Of a stretch of DNA of 64,000 bases, positions 1 to 8,596 are shown one piece after another. Position numbers and translations under genes: made by a program. Location: assembly GCA_900548455.1 (NCBI GenBank), contig URKQ01000014.1, positions 29,246 through 93,245 of the forward strand. Direction: 5' to 3'. This DNA is from an uncultured Clostridium sp. (GTDB lineage: Bacteria; Bacillota; Clostridia; Clostridiales; Clostridiaceae). Position 1 is the stretch's first letter. The number at the start of each line of letters is the position of its first letter. The notes beneath the pieces were generated by a model. It ran no database searches and was not told where the DNA came from. It was given only the letters and a program-made list of their open reading frames with translations.

Positions 1-10
1 TATTCACCAT

Positions 11-54
11 TTTTTAAAAATAAAAAATGGTGCTGAAAAATATTCAACACCATT
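11..54 (-). terminator. Intrinsic terminator downstream of the lysine riboswitch
   Basis: Read leftwards, an 11-of-12 paired stem (26-37 with 43-54) is followed by a T-rich run. It lies about 46 nt after the riboswitch aptamer, the usual place for the expression platform of a transcriptional OFF switch. Bases 55-99 can take part in the alternative pairing. The controlled gene lies beyond the left edge of the window. Confidence 0.75.
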
Positions 55-99
55 GATTCCATAAAAAAGAACTATCAATGTAATGAATATTTTTCATTA

Positions 100-265
100 C
101 ATAAATAGCTCACCACAGTCATGGCAGTGATAAAGCGTTGTGCCTTATCCCCAAGCAATACACAATACCTATGTATCCTTTCGGCCTATAAATAATTCAT
201 TGTAATCTCCAAGGGTATTCTCTTCATCATTTACAATTACCCATTTACAAGCGCCTCTATTTATG
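100..265 (-). promoter_or_regulatory. Lysine riboswitch (L-box)
   Basis: On the minus strand the conserved L-box blocks occur in order: AGAGGCGC just inside the closing stem, GGAGAT, GGCCGAAAGG, CTTGGGG, a CAACGCT-type block, CACTGCCATG and GTGGTGAGCTA. The P1 stem pairs 257-265 with 100-108 without mismatch. Lysine riboswitches in Firmicutes control lysine synthesis or uptake genes and switch transcription off when lysine binds. The gene it regulates is outside the window, so its identity is not visible. The identification is by motif order and P1 pairing; a covariance-model search was not possible. Confidence 0.88.
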
Positions 266-309
266 TTCAACCCAAATATATTGGGTTTTTTTACATATAT
301 TACATTTAC

Positions 310-338
310 ATTATATAGTGTCTTAGAAAATATTTCAA
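310..338 (-). promoter_or_regulatory. Sigma-A promoter of the lysine riboswitch transcript
   Basis: The minus strand reads TTGAAA (338-333), a 17-bp spacer, then a perfect TATAAT (315-310). Transcription would start near 303, giving a short leader with a small hairpin (269-287) before the riboswitch begins at 265. Confidence 0.7.
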
Positions 339-402
339 TAGATTTTTTTCTATTTAATTAAATTTTAACAATAATCTGAATTATTATTCTAAAAAAACAA
401 CT

Positions 403-942
403 TTATATATTACTTAATTCTATTGGATCCCCTAATTTAAACCATAAGTCTTCATTATTCCCGATCTTAAATGCTATATTCTTTAACGCACAATTATATC
501 TATCTTCATTCCATGTATAACCACATTTTAAAACTCTCTTAATATATATTTTAAAATACTGTTGTAATTCATTTTTAAATCTAAGCTCCTTACAATCTCC
601 TAGTTCATTTGCTAGAATCAAGTAAATTTCTTTTTGTTTTATTAAATTAACTATAATACTCAAGGACTTTTCATTAAAATAATCAAAAAATAAAGAATAA
701 TACTCATCACGATAGCCATTAAATATCTTTATTGTTAAGTTACTAGCAATGATTTGATCATGTGTAATTAATCCACCCTTGCACTGAAAAAACAAATCAT
801 CACTTGAATAAAAAAAATCATCAAATTTATCCTTAATAATAAAAAAAACAATATCTTTATTATTAATTCTTTTATTTACTATAACCGCAGAACCTAGAGA
901 AAGTGAATTAATCACTTTCTCTAGTAAATTAATATGATGCAT
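403..942 (-). CDS. Hypothetical protein, partner of the CWB2 protein
   Basis: I do not recognise this 179-residue protein. It has no signal peptide and no membrane segment, is rich in Phe, Ile and Lys, and has scattered cysteines without a metal-binding pattern. The start at 942 is chosen because GGAAGGTG lies five bases upstream; a longer reading from a TTG at 969 lacks such a site. It follows the CWB2 gene with about 30 bp between stop and start, so the two are probably co-transcribed. That suggests a linked job, for example an intracellular or regulatory partner of the wall protein, but nothing in the sequence shows which. Confidence 0.7.
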   Translation of the reverse strand: MHHINLLEKVINSLSLGSAVIVNKRINNKDIVFFIIKDKFDDFFYSSDDLFFQCKGGLITHDQIIASNLTIKIFNGYRDEYYSLFFDYFNEKSLSIIVNLIKQKEIYLILANELGDCKELRFKNELQQYFKIYIKRVLKCGYTWNEDRYNCALKNIAFKIGNNEDLWFKLGDPIELSNI

Positions 943-973
943 AAAAGCACCTTCCATCCTTATATTCAAATAA

Positions 974-1981
974 CTATTCGATATTTACAACTCTAAATTT
1001 ACTAACACCCTCTATAACACTTGAAACTATGCTCTCACTTATAGCGGTTGTCCCTCCTAAGGTATAAACTTTTTCACAATCTAGACCATCTATTCTATTT
1101 AATAGAGCAGTATTATCATATTGATCTAATAAAATTACTGGCGCAGAATATAATGCTGCTATAGGAGCTCCAACAAGTCCATCTGGAAAATTTGAACCAG
1201 ATGCTAAAAATATACTGTTCATATTTAAGCTACTAGCATAGTAATCTAATACTCTAACATTTGTTTGATACCTATTATCTCCCGCTAATCTAATAGAGCT
1301 TGGATAATTATTCATGATACTATTTGGTATTACTGTAGTTCCTCCAACAACAACAGTTTTAGAAATAGAGTTTGAATTAATAAAGCTTTTGTTATATTCA
1401 CTAAACTCATCTGAACGTGTTAATAAAATTGGCATTTGACTCTTAGCTGCAATTGGGGCTATGGATAAAGCATCTGCAAAGCTAACACCTGATGCCAATA
1501 CTATGCCATTGCTTGTCCCAATTTCCTTTGCAACCTTTACCGCTGTTTCATACCTATCATATCCCGATAAACGCTCTATAGATATTCCTCTTTGTTTTAA
1601 TTGACTATCTACATTTGACGGAACAGCCAACGTACCGCCAACTATATATGCCTTTTTTACATTTAACCTACTGACTTCACCTAGCACTTCTTCAGTTAGT
1701 CCTTCACTAGAAGAAAGCAAAATAGGTGCATTATGCTTTTTAGCTAATGGTGCTGAACTCAATGCGTCTGGAAAATTGCTTCCTGAAACAATTACAACTG
1801 TATCAGAACCACTAGGCCATCCTTCTTTTGAAGTAGCAACAGCTGTAGTGTATCTTGTTAAACCATCTAGTCTTATATTCTTAGCATCAGCTGATACACT
1901 AACACTATTATGAACTAGCATTGTAACACCAAGTGCTAATGCTAAAAATGTAGTACTTATTATTTTAATTTTTTTAGACAT
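974..1981 (-). CDS. Secreted cell wall-binding repeat 2 (CWB2) protein
   Basis: This 335-residue protein starts with a classical signal peptide (Lys-rich start, hydrophobic core, likely cleavage near residue 31 after VSA). The rest is filled by three CWB2 (PF04122) repeats, roughly residues 36-125, 135-225 and 230-325. Each opens with an R-L-x-G-x-x-RY-type motif, carries a (S/A)G-x-x-F-(P/A)D-(A/G)L block and ends with VGGT or LGGT. In Clostridioides, CWB2 triplets anchor proteins non-covalently to secondary wall polymers. Here no other domain is attached, so the protein is an anchor module without a visible effector. The ribosome site AAAGGAG is well placed. It heads a two-gene unit with the hypothetical gene at 403-942. 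Confidence 0.9.
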   Translation of the reverse strand: MSKKIKIISTTFLALALGVTMLVHNSVSVSADAKNIRLDGLTRYTTAVATSKEGWPSGSDTVVIVSGSNFPDALSSAPLAKKHNAPILLSSSEGLTEEVLGEVSRLNVKKAYIVGGTLAVPSNVDSQLKQRGISIERLSGYDRYETAVKVAKEIGTSNGIVLASGVSFADALSIAPIAAKSQMPILLTRSDEFSEYNKSFINSNSISKTVVVGGTTVIPNSIMNNYPSSIRLAGDNRYQTNVRVLDYYASSLNMNSIFLASGSNFPDGLVGAPIAALYSAPVILLDQYDNTALLNRIDGLDCEKVYTLGGTTAISESIVSSVIEGVSKFRVVNIE

Positions 1982-2152
1982 ATCTTTCTCCTTTTTTCAT
2001 AATTGTATAACTATATTTTATATTATGACTCCTAATTATTAAATAGTTTTATAAATAAAAAATATATAAGTTGCAATAAATTTAATTGTAACTTATATAT
2101 TTTTTTAAACGGATATTACATATTTCTAGCATTTTCCTTTAAATGTAATTTA

Positions 2153-2980
2153 TTAATTTGTTGATTTGTTGGTTTTTATATATATAATCCAATATATAAT
2201 CCCAATACAAAAAGCTCCACCTATAACATTTCCTATAGTCACAGGAATTAAATTATTAAAAATCCCCACAACTGACAAGTTGTCTAATTTTTCAATAGCT
2301 ACATGAGATGTTTCTACAAACATAGGACGGGTCTTTGCTAATAATCCAATAGAAAAATAATACATATTAGCAACGCAATGTTCAAATCCTGCTATTATAA
2401 ACGCAAATATAGGAAAAAAACCCATCAGAACCTTTCCTGTTACATCTTTAGCTGCATAGGTTCCCCATACGCTCAAACACACAATGATATTACACAAAAT
2501 TCCACTAGCTATAGCTGGTCCAAATCCAATACTAGCCTTTGTCGCTGCAACCTTAACAGCATACCCTCCAACAGTTCCAGTTGAAAGCAGCCCTGAAGCA
2601 AAGATTAATGCAGCAATTAAAAATGCCCCAATAAAATTTCCTATCCAAACTATAAACCAATTTCTAAGCATCTGGCCTGTTGATATTTTTTTCTGAGCCC
2701 ACGCAATACTCAATAATGAATTACCTGTAAAGAGTTCTGACCCACAAATTAAAACCATTATTAATCCAACTGGAAAAACTATACCTGCAACAAACTTCTG
2801 AATTCCTGGATCAGTAATTCCATGTGAAGCTACAGTAGATGCATAAGCTCCTAATGCTATAAACATTCCAGCTAAAATTCCTAAAAGTAAAGTTTGCATA
2901 GGCTTATTATTAGCTTTTTTTATACCAACCTCTTCAACATATCTGCAAACTTCTTCTGGTGAAAGCATTTTTTTATCCAT
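2153..2980 (-). CDS. Formate/nitrite transporter family channel (FNT)
   Basis: This 275-residue protein matches the FNT family (FocA, NirC and hydrosulfide channels) in length and pattern: about six membrane segments, a GILAGMFIALGAY segment in the first helix, a VLICGSELFTGN block in the second and WIGNFIGAF in the third. FNT pentamers carry small monovalent anions such as formate, nitrite or HS- across the cytoplasmic membrane. No pyruvate formate-lyase, nitrite or sulfite reductase gene is adjacent, so the substrate cannot be assigned. It appears monocistronic, with GGAGG upstream of the start. Confidence 0.9.
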   Translation of the reverse strand: MDKKMLSPEEVCRYVEEVGIKKANNKPMQTLLLGILAGMFIALGAYASTVASHGITDPGIQKFVAGIVFPVGLIMVLICGSELFTGNSLLSIAWAQKKISTGQMLRNWFIVWIGNFIGAFLIAALIFASGLLSTGTVGGYAVKVAATKASIGFGPAIASGILCNIIVCLSVWGTYAAKDVTGKVLMGFFPIFAFIIAGFEHCVANMYYFSIGLLAKTRPMFVETSHVAIEKLDNLSVVGIFNNLIPVTIGNVIGGAFCIGIIYWIIYIKTNKSTN

Positions 2981-3063
2981 ATTATGTTTCCTCCAAACTA
3001 ATCATTTATTATAGAAATCATGAGTTTTTATTATATTCAATCCAGCCCTTAGATGTCAAATTA

Positions 3064-3091
3064 AAGGTGAACTTCAGATAAAGTTCACCTT
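3064..3091 (-). terminator. Intrinsic terminator overlapping the lipoprotein stop codon
   Basis: An 11-bp perfect stem (3064-3074 with 3081-3091) with a 6-nt loop. The stop codon at 3085-3087 lies in the stem. On the minus strand it is followed by TTTAATTT. Confidence 0.7.
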
Positions 3092-4089
3092 ATAAACCAA
3101 GTCAGATTAGTAACTCCAATATTTTCCCATCCGTACTCAAGACTAATATTTTCATTTTTAAATGTATTTTTTAATATATTTTTAAGTCTTTCACTATTTT
3201 CATTTATTCCTATGTATTCATCATTTAACGGCTCAAATTTAGAGTCTTCTAAGTAATAGACTCTTTCATTTCCCAATATATATAATTTGTTATCTTTGTA
3301 TATAATATCACCTAAAATTTCATAGGGTTTCTTTCTAATAACTACATTGTCTATAGTATTTTCATTTAATATTCCTTCATAAATATATTCACTCTGTTCA
3401 CCTTTTTCCAGGTCATACTTAAAAGTTAAAAATCCTATTTTATTACTATTTAAATCCATAACTCCATTTAGTAAAACTTCACCTTGAACCTCAATTTCAT
3501 AAACTTTATCATCATTTATATAAATTGAAGTTATCCCATTACTACTTTTTCCATAAATTAATGTATTACCATCATCTTTTATTCCTATTAGTATTCCTTC
3601 ACAATTATTAATAAACTGTTTTTTCTCCATACTATAGATCAAATTTTTACTTATAGTAGGGTTAATATACATTTCAACCACCAGGTTATCATTAATCCAT
3701 TTTAAATTTGATATCATCCCTTCTGCATAACTACTTACATCTATAGTGGAGTATTCATTAGTATTTATATTATATAGTGTAACTATATTTGTATCATCAA
3801 TATACTTATATGCAATATGCTGTCTATCATTACTTATTGATGACAATTCCTTAAATCTACTTAAGTCTCCTATACCTAAAAGATACTCTTCATTTTTGTC
3901 ATATAAATATATATTTTTATTCTTTTCAAATACTGCAGCATTATATTTAATATACTCATTTTTTATAGGTTCTTCTATTTTTATATTCTCACTTTTATTA
4001 CATCCAAACGCAAAAAATAACATAAAAGTCATTGTGATTGACATAAAATATTTAAAATACGTTTTATTTTTTCTAATAACTTTATTCAT
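3085..4089 (-). CDS. Predicted lipoprotein, possibly beta-propeller-like
   Basis: The N-terminus has Lys/Arg-rich residues, a hydrophobic stretch and a lipobox-like FAFGC, so the protein is probably exported and lipid-anchored at that Cys. The remaining roughly 300 residues are mostly predicted strand, with recurring patterns such as NIYLYDKNEEYL, HIAYKYIDD and IGFLTFKYD that resemble WD40/TolB-like blades. No catalytic motif is visible and I cannot assign a function. Start: an ATG at 4089 directly follows a GTG at 4092 and both lie within range of AAGGAG. It appears to be a single-gene transcript. Confidence 0.7.
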   Translation of the reverse strand: MNKVIRKNKTYFKYFMSITMTFMLFFAFGCNKSENIKIEEPIKNEYIKYNAAVFEKNKNIYLYDKNEEYLLGIGDLSRFKELSSISNDRQHIAYKYIDDTNIVTLYNINTNEYSTIDVSSYAEGMISNLKWINDNLVVEMYINPTISKNLIYSMEKKQFINNCEGILIGIKDDGNTLIYGKSSNGITSIYINDDKVYEIEVQGEVLLNGVMDLNSNKIGFLTFKYDLEKGEQSEYIYEGILNENTIDNVVIRKKPYEILGDIIYKDNKLYILGNERVYYLEDSKFEPLNDEYIGINENSERLKNILKNTFKNENISLEYGWENIGVTNLTWFIR

Positions 4090-4254
4090 CACAACTTTCT
4101 CCTTCCTATATTTCTTGATTTGGACTAATACATTATACTACTGGATTTTATATCCTTCAATAATATCTACGTAATTATATGAACATATTTTACTTTATAT
4201 ATGTAAATTTTCTCTAAACTCTATTCCGATATTAACTATATTATTTAAAATAAC

Positions 4255-4288
4255 AGGGCTACGGTACTAATCATAGTCCGGTAGCCCT
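4255..4288. terminator. Terminator hairpin downstream of hutU
   Basis: An 8-bp GC-rich stem (agggctac with gtagccct) extended by imperfect pairs, just beyond the hutU stop. The T-run is stronger on the plus strand than on the minus strand, where TGTTATTTT follows. Confidence 0.55.
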
Positions 4289-4299
4289 TTTGAATTTTA

Positions 4300-6330
4300 T
4301 TATTTACTTTGTAATGCTTCTTCAACAACTCTCTTAACAAGATTATCATCTGCTACATAAGGAATTGTAATATGGTCTGTTTCTTTATTAAGTTCATTAT
4401 ATTCCATAGTAGTTTCTATGGAATGTGGATTTCTTGCCCATGATCTTCTAGCAACTCCACCCATAACATCCCATGCCATGGCTGATTTAATAATTTCATC
4501 TACTCTTTCAGATCCATCTAGAACTAATCCAAAACCTCCATTTATAGATTTACTAGTTCCAACTCCTCCTCCATTATGAAGAGCAATTAAACTCATTCCT
4601 CTTGCTGCATTTCCTGCAAAGCATTGAATAGCCATATCTGCCATCATATTACTTCCATCTTTAATATTAGAAGTCTCTCTAAATGGAGAATCTGTTCCAC
4701 TAACATCATGATGATCTCTTCCAAGCATTATTGGTCCAACTTCACCTTTTCTAACTAATTCATTAAATTTAAGAGCTATATCCATACGTCCCTTAGCATC
4801 TTGATATAAAATTCTAGCTTCAGTACCAACTACTAGTTTATGCTCTTCTGCATCTCTAATCCAGATGTAGTTATCTCTATCTTGACCTCTTCTATTTGGA
4901 TTAATGCATTCCATAGCTGCATGGTCAGTCTTAACTAAATCCTCATGTTTATGACTTAAGCATACCCATCTAAATGGTCCATATCCATAGTCAAATAACA
5001 TAGGTCCCATAATATCTTCTACATATGATGGGAAGATAAATCCATCTTTATCATCTACTCCATTTTTAGAAATGTCTTTTCCACCTGCATCATATATAGC
5101 TTTCATAAATGAATTTCCATAGTCAAAGAAATACACGCCTCTAGCAACCAATTCTTTAACTAATGCATAGTGTTTTAACAAAGTTTTATCTACTAATTCT
5201 TTAAATTTTTCTCTATCTTCTTTTAGAAGTCTAGTTCTTTCTTCAAAAGAAATTCCTACTGGAGCATAGCCTCCATCATATGCTGCATGGCAAGAAGTTT
5301 GGTCTGATAGTAAATCTATATGAACGTTTTTATCTACTAAATATTCAAGTAAATCAACTACATTACCATGATATGCTATAGAAATTGACTCTCCTTTTGC
5401 TGCTTTCTCCTGAGCAACCCTAACTACTTCCTCTAAATTGTCTGAAATCAAGGATACCCAACCTTGATCATATCTTGTCTTAATTCTTGAATAATCTACT
5501 TCAGCAATAATACCAACACCATTTGCAATTTCTATGGCCTTAGGTTGAGCACCACTCATTCCTCCTAATCCAGAAGTTACAAATATTTTTCCTTTTAAAT
5601 CCCCATCTTCAGGTACACCTAATTTTAATCTACCTGCATTTATTAAAGTATTAAATGTTCCATGAACAATTCCTTGAGGTCCTATATACATCCAGCCACC
5701 AGCTGTCATTTGTCCATAGTTTGCTACTCCTAATTGAGTTGCAAGATGGAAGTCATCTGGATTATCAAACATACCAACCATTAATCCGTTAGTTGTTATT
5801 ACTCTTGGTGAAGTTTTAGAGCTTCTAAATAATCCTAGTGGGTGTCCACTTTCCATAACTAAAGTTTGTTCTTCAGTTAAATTCTCAAGATATCTCATTA
5901 TCAATCTATATTGCATCCAGTTTTGACACACTTGACCGGTTTCTCCATAAGTAACTAATTCATATGGATATAAAGCGACATCAAAGTCTAAGTTATTGTC
6001 TATCATAACTTGAAATGCTTTACCAGCTAAACATTTCCCCTTATATTCATCAATAGATTTACCACTTAATTTTCCTTCTGGTCTAAATCTATATCCATAG
6101 ATTCTGCCTCTTGTCTTTAATTCCTCCATAAATTCTGGAGCCAATTTTGCATGAAGATGTTCTGGTATATATCTCAATGCATTTTTAAGTGCTATTTCTG
6201 TTTGTGCTGGTGTTAAGCTATATCCTCTATCAGGCGCTCTTCTTATTCCTTCTTGGAACTTTGGCATTTCTGGTAGCTCATCATCAAGCTTTATTACCAT
6301 TCTGCTTTTAATATCAAGATTGCTAATCAT
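4300..6330 (-). CDS. hutU: Urocanate hydratase (urocanase), long form
   Basis: Converts urocanate to imidazolonepropionate, the second step of histidine breakdown, using tightly bound NAD+. Diagnostic features are the GLGGMSGAQ segment near residue 253 and the long conserved block near 535-610 with GRDHHDVSGTDSP, NIKDGSNMMADM and LHNGGGVGTS. At 676 residues it is longer than the roughly 555-residue proteobacterial/Bacillus HutU and fits the long clostridial/animal type. The start is set by GGGGG upstream. No hutH, hutI or hutG lies nearby; the upstream gene (87 bp away, same strand) is an M29 peptidase, which could feed amino acids but does not make urocanate. A complete reading frame with no sign of decay. 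Confidence 0.95.
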   Translation of the reverse strand: MISNLDIKSRMVIKLDDELPEMPKFQEGIRRAPDRGYSLTPAQTEIALKNALRYIPEHLHAKLAPEFMEELKTRGRIYGYRFRPEGKLSGKSIDEYKGKCLAGKAFQVMIDNNLDFDVALYPYELVTYGETGQVCQNWMQYRLIMRYLENLTEEQTLVMESGHPLGLFRSSKTSPRVITTNGLMVGMFDNPDDFHLATQLGVANYGQMTAGGWMYIGPQGIVHGTFNTLINAGRLKLGVPEDGDLKGKIFVTSGLGGMSGAQPKAIEIANGVGIIAEVDYSRIKTRYDQGWVSLISDNLEEVVRVAQEKAAKGESISIAYHGNVVDLLEYLVDKNVHIDLLSDQTSCHAAYDGGYAPVGISFEERTRLLKEDREKFKELVDKTLLKHYALVKELVARGVYFFDYGNSFMKAIYDAGGKDISKNGVDDKDGFIFPSYVEDIMGPMLFDYGYGPFRWVCLSHKHEDLVKTDHAAMECINPNRRGQDRDNYIWIRDAEEHKLVVGTEARILYQDAKGRMDIALKFNELVRKGEVGPIMLGRDHHDVSGTDSPFRETSNIKDGSNMMADMAIQCFAGNAARGMSLIALHNGGGVGTSKSINGGFGLVLDGSERVDEIIKSAMAWDVMGGVARRSWARNPHSIETTMEYNELNKETDHITIPYVADDNLVKRVVEEALQSK

Positions 6331-6417
6331 ATTACTACCCCCATAATGAAATTAATATATAATAGAGTTTTAGAACTTATATAAAATTACTTAAAACTCT
6401 AATAAATCATTTAATTT

Positions 6418-8400
6418 TTAGATATCTTCATTAAAAAATTCATTTAATTCTTCTGTGCCTTTTAATATAAACCTACCATTTTTTATTATTTCTATTTCTT
6501 TACCATCCTTAGTTATCGCATTTATAAATGCCAAACTATCATATGGTATTGTTATATCTGTATGACATTGAGTATATGCTTTTGTTGGATCTTCTTTTCT
6601 TAAAATAGATTTTTCATTATCTTTTGCTACTATCTCTTTTCCATCAAATTGATTATATACTCTATTGTCTTCACTATATGAATAACAGGTATCACCCACT
6701 GCAAAGTGAGGCCCCATCTTCTCACCTATTAATATAGGAAGAATTGATACTATATCATATTTTTGTGCTATCACATAAGCTAGTGTGTTTGTTCCTATTG
6801 CAAACTCACCTATAGGTAAAGTTTTATTTGGGAATAAAAGATTTTCTTCAATATATTTTTTATTCTTTTCTTCATCAATGAAGTTTTTACATGAATACTT
6901 ATCAATATATCCATCTTTAAATGTTAACTTCAAATCTATATATTTTAATCCATCAAGAAATACTTCTTCAACATGTAATAATCCATTTGTTCCCTTTAAT
7001 GTTGGTGAAGTAAAAACTTCCCCTACTGGAATATTTACAGTTGCAATACAGTTTTCAAAATTAGTTTCTTTTTCTGGGTTTTGTAATTCATGCATTTTAA
7101 CCATTATATCTGTTTTATTGCCATTACATCCTTTAACATGAACATAGTCACCCTTATCTAAAGCTTCAATAATGCTATTTTGAATTCTTTCCCACTTATC
7201 TGAATCTAAAGTATTAATTTTCATAGTAGCTTCGTAAATCTCTTCAAATCTATCTCCAATTTCAGGTGTTGGAAATGCTATTATTGTAAAAGTATTTTCA
7301 ACAGAAGGCATATATTCATCTTGAATTTTTCTAAGCTTTAAAGTCATACCTTGATAAACTTCACTTTGTTTTTCATCTAGCTTTAAACTTGTACTTTTAC
7401 TTTCAGGTGCAAAAGGTTCTTCTCCGAAAGATTCAAAATATGCACCACCTGATCTTAATCTAAGTTCTTTTTTATATTTTTCAAATATAGTTTTATAACT
7501 CTTCAAGTTTACGTCTGCTACTTTCTCATCAAAGTATAATGCTAAATCAAATCTGTGATCATAACTAAATTGTTTATTTACTTGTGTACTATCTACTGTC
7601 GTTAATATTACGTCCAAGCCATATTTTGCAAATTCCTTTATAACTTGTTTAACGATAGCTTCTTGTCCAACAAAGTAAATTACTTTTACAGTGCTTTTAA
7701 TTTTATAGTCTTTATTTTCTCTTTCAAAACTATCCATATATCCTTTAACCATGGTATATGCAATTTTGTCTACTCCATCATACTTATTTAAAAACTTAGC
7801 CATTACAATTTCATTATCTGTAATATATTTACCATATTTAAATAAATATCTTAAATCCTCGTTAGCTTCTTCAACTATTGTTCTATTATTACACTTTGTA
7901 TAAACTGCAAGATTTTTAATTTTTTCTTCAATTTGGTATAATAGTATCTCTTCCTCATATTCTTTTATAACTTCAACAAGACCCTCTGGAGTAAACTCCT
8001 TCTTTGTTACATATTCATATGATACTATAAACAACCCCAATAGCTTATCCACATACTCAGTCTTATGATTGTAAATTAAGTCTATCACATTAAAAAGTTT
8101 GTTATAGAGATATGTTGCACATTTTCCTAGATTATCTCCTAACATAGCAGCTGCATAATCTGGATTGCCATAACTTGTTTTATATTCATCTCCTATTAAA
8201 TCTTTATATATATCATGATTTTGATTTAAAAGTTCTTCAAACGTTTTAATTTTAAAATACTCATCATTAAGTTTGTCTTCTAAACTACATAGCATATACA
8301 GCTTATCTGCCATATCTTTAAAAAATATTAACTCTTTTTTTCCTTGGTGATGAACTGATGAAATATCCTTAAGCCTTTGCATATTGGAAATGTTGTTCAT
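6418..8400 (-). CDS. M29-family metalloaminopeptidase
   Basis: The C-terminal half carries the hallmarks of peptidase family M29 (AmpS/PepS/aminopeptidase T): GEVFTSP near residue 455, EFAIGTN near 533, HFAVGD near 562 and a C-H-T-D near 612, which together hold the metal-ligand Glu, His and Asp residues. These enzymes remove N-terminal residues from peptides in the cytoplasm. At 660 residues it is about 250 longer than typical M29 enzymes (around 410). The extra N-terminal part is helical and charged with no recognised domain. The start follows AGGAGAG. It lies upstream of hutU on the same strand, so the two may form one amino-acid-use transcript. Confidence 0.85.
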   Translation of the reverse strand: MNNISNMQRLKDISSVHHQGKKELIFFKDMADKLYMLCSLEDKLNDEYFKIKTFEELLNQNHDIYKDLIGDEYKTSYGNPDYAAAMLGDNLGKCATYLYNKLFNVIDLIYNHKTEYVDKLLGLFIVSYEYVTKKEFTPEGLVEVIKEYEEEILLYQIEEKIKNLAVYTKCNNRTIVEEANEDLRYLFKYGKYITDNEIVMAKFLNKYDGVDKIAYTMVKGYMDSFERENKDYKIKSTVKVIYFVGQEAIVKQVIKEFAKYGLDVILTTVDSTQVNKQFSYDHRFDLALYFDEKVADVNLKSYKTIFEKYKKELRLRSGGAYFESFGEEPFAPESKSTSLKLDEKQSEVYQGMTLKLRKIQDEYMPSVENTFTIIAFPTPEIGDRFEEIYEATMKINTLDSDKWERIQNSIIEALDKGDYVHVKGCNGNKTDIMVKMHELQNPEKETNFENCIATVNIPVGEVFTSPTLKGTNGLLHVEEVFLDGLKYIDLKLTFKDGYIDKYSCKNFIDEEKNKKYIEENLLFPNKTLPIGEFAIGTNTLAYVIAQKYDIVSILPILIGEKMGPHFAVGDTCYSYSEDNRVYNQFDGKEIVAKDNEKSILRKEDPTKAYTQCHTDITIPYDSLAFINAITKDGKEIEIIKNGRFILKGTEELNEFFNEDI

Positions 8401-8511
8401 TCTATCACTCTCCTAAAATACTATCTTACTTTTAAAATTATCATAATCAGAAAATTAAAACAATACCTGGCGCTTTTTTTGGCAGTATAGTAAAGTATTA
8501 ACGTTTCAAAA

Positions 8512-8587
8512 AACAAAAAAAGCGTAGCATTCTGAACAGACCCCTGTCTACTTGACAGGGGTCTGTTCATCCTTAGCTACACTTTTT
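8512..8587. terminator. Large bidirectional terminator hairpin
   Basis: A perfect 15-bp GC-rich stem (8534-8548 with 8554-8568, loop TACTT) is extended by an outer arm agcgtagc/gctacact and flanked by an A-run on the left and a T-run on the right. Read on the minus strand it ends the tsaD transcript. Confidence 0.85.
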
Positions 8588-8596
8588 TAATTTATA

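Noticed and set aside
269..287. Small hairpin AACCCAA/TTGGGTT followed by T on the plus strand, possible terminator
   Set aside because: No plus-strand gene leads into it, and on the minus strand it lies in the riboswitch leader without a T-run. Treated as part of the leader.
3746..4174. Plus-strand open frame over the lipoprotein gene
   Set aside because: Antisense to a gene with a lipoprotein signal, a ribosome site and a terminator; the peptide has hydrophobic A+T-driven composition and no start site.
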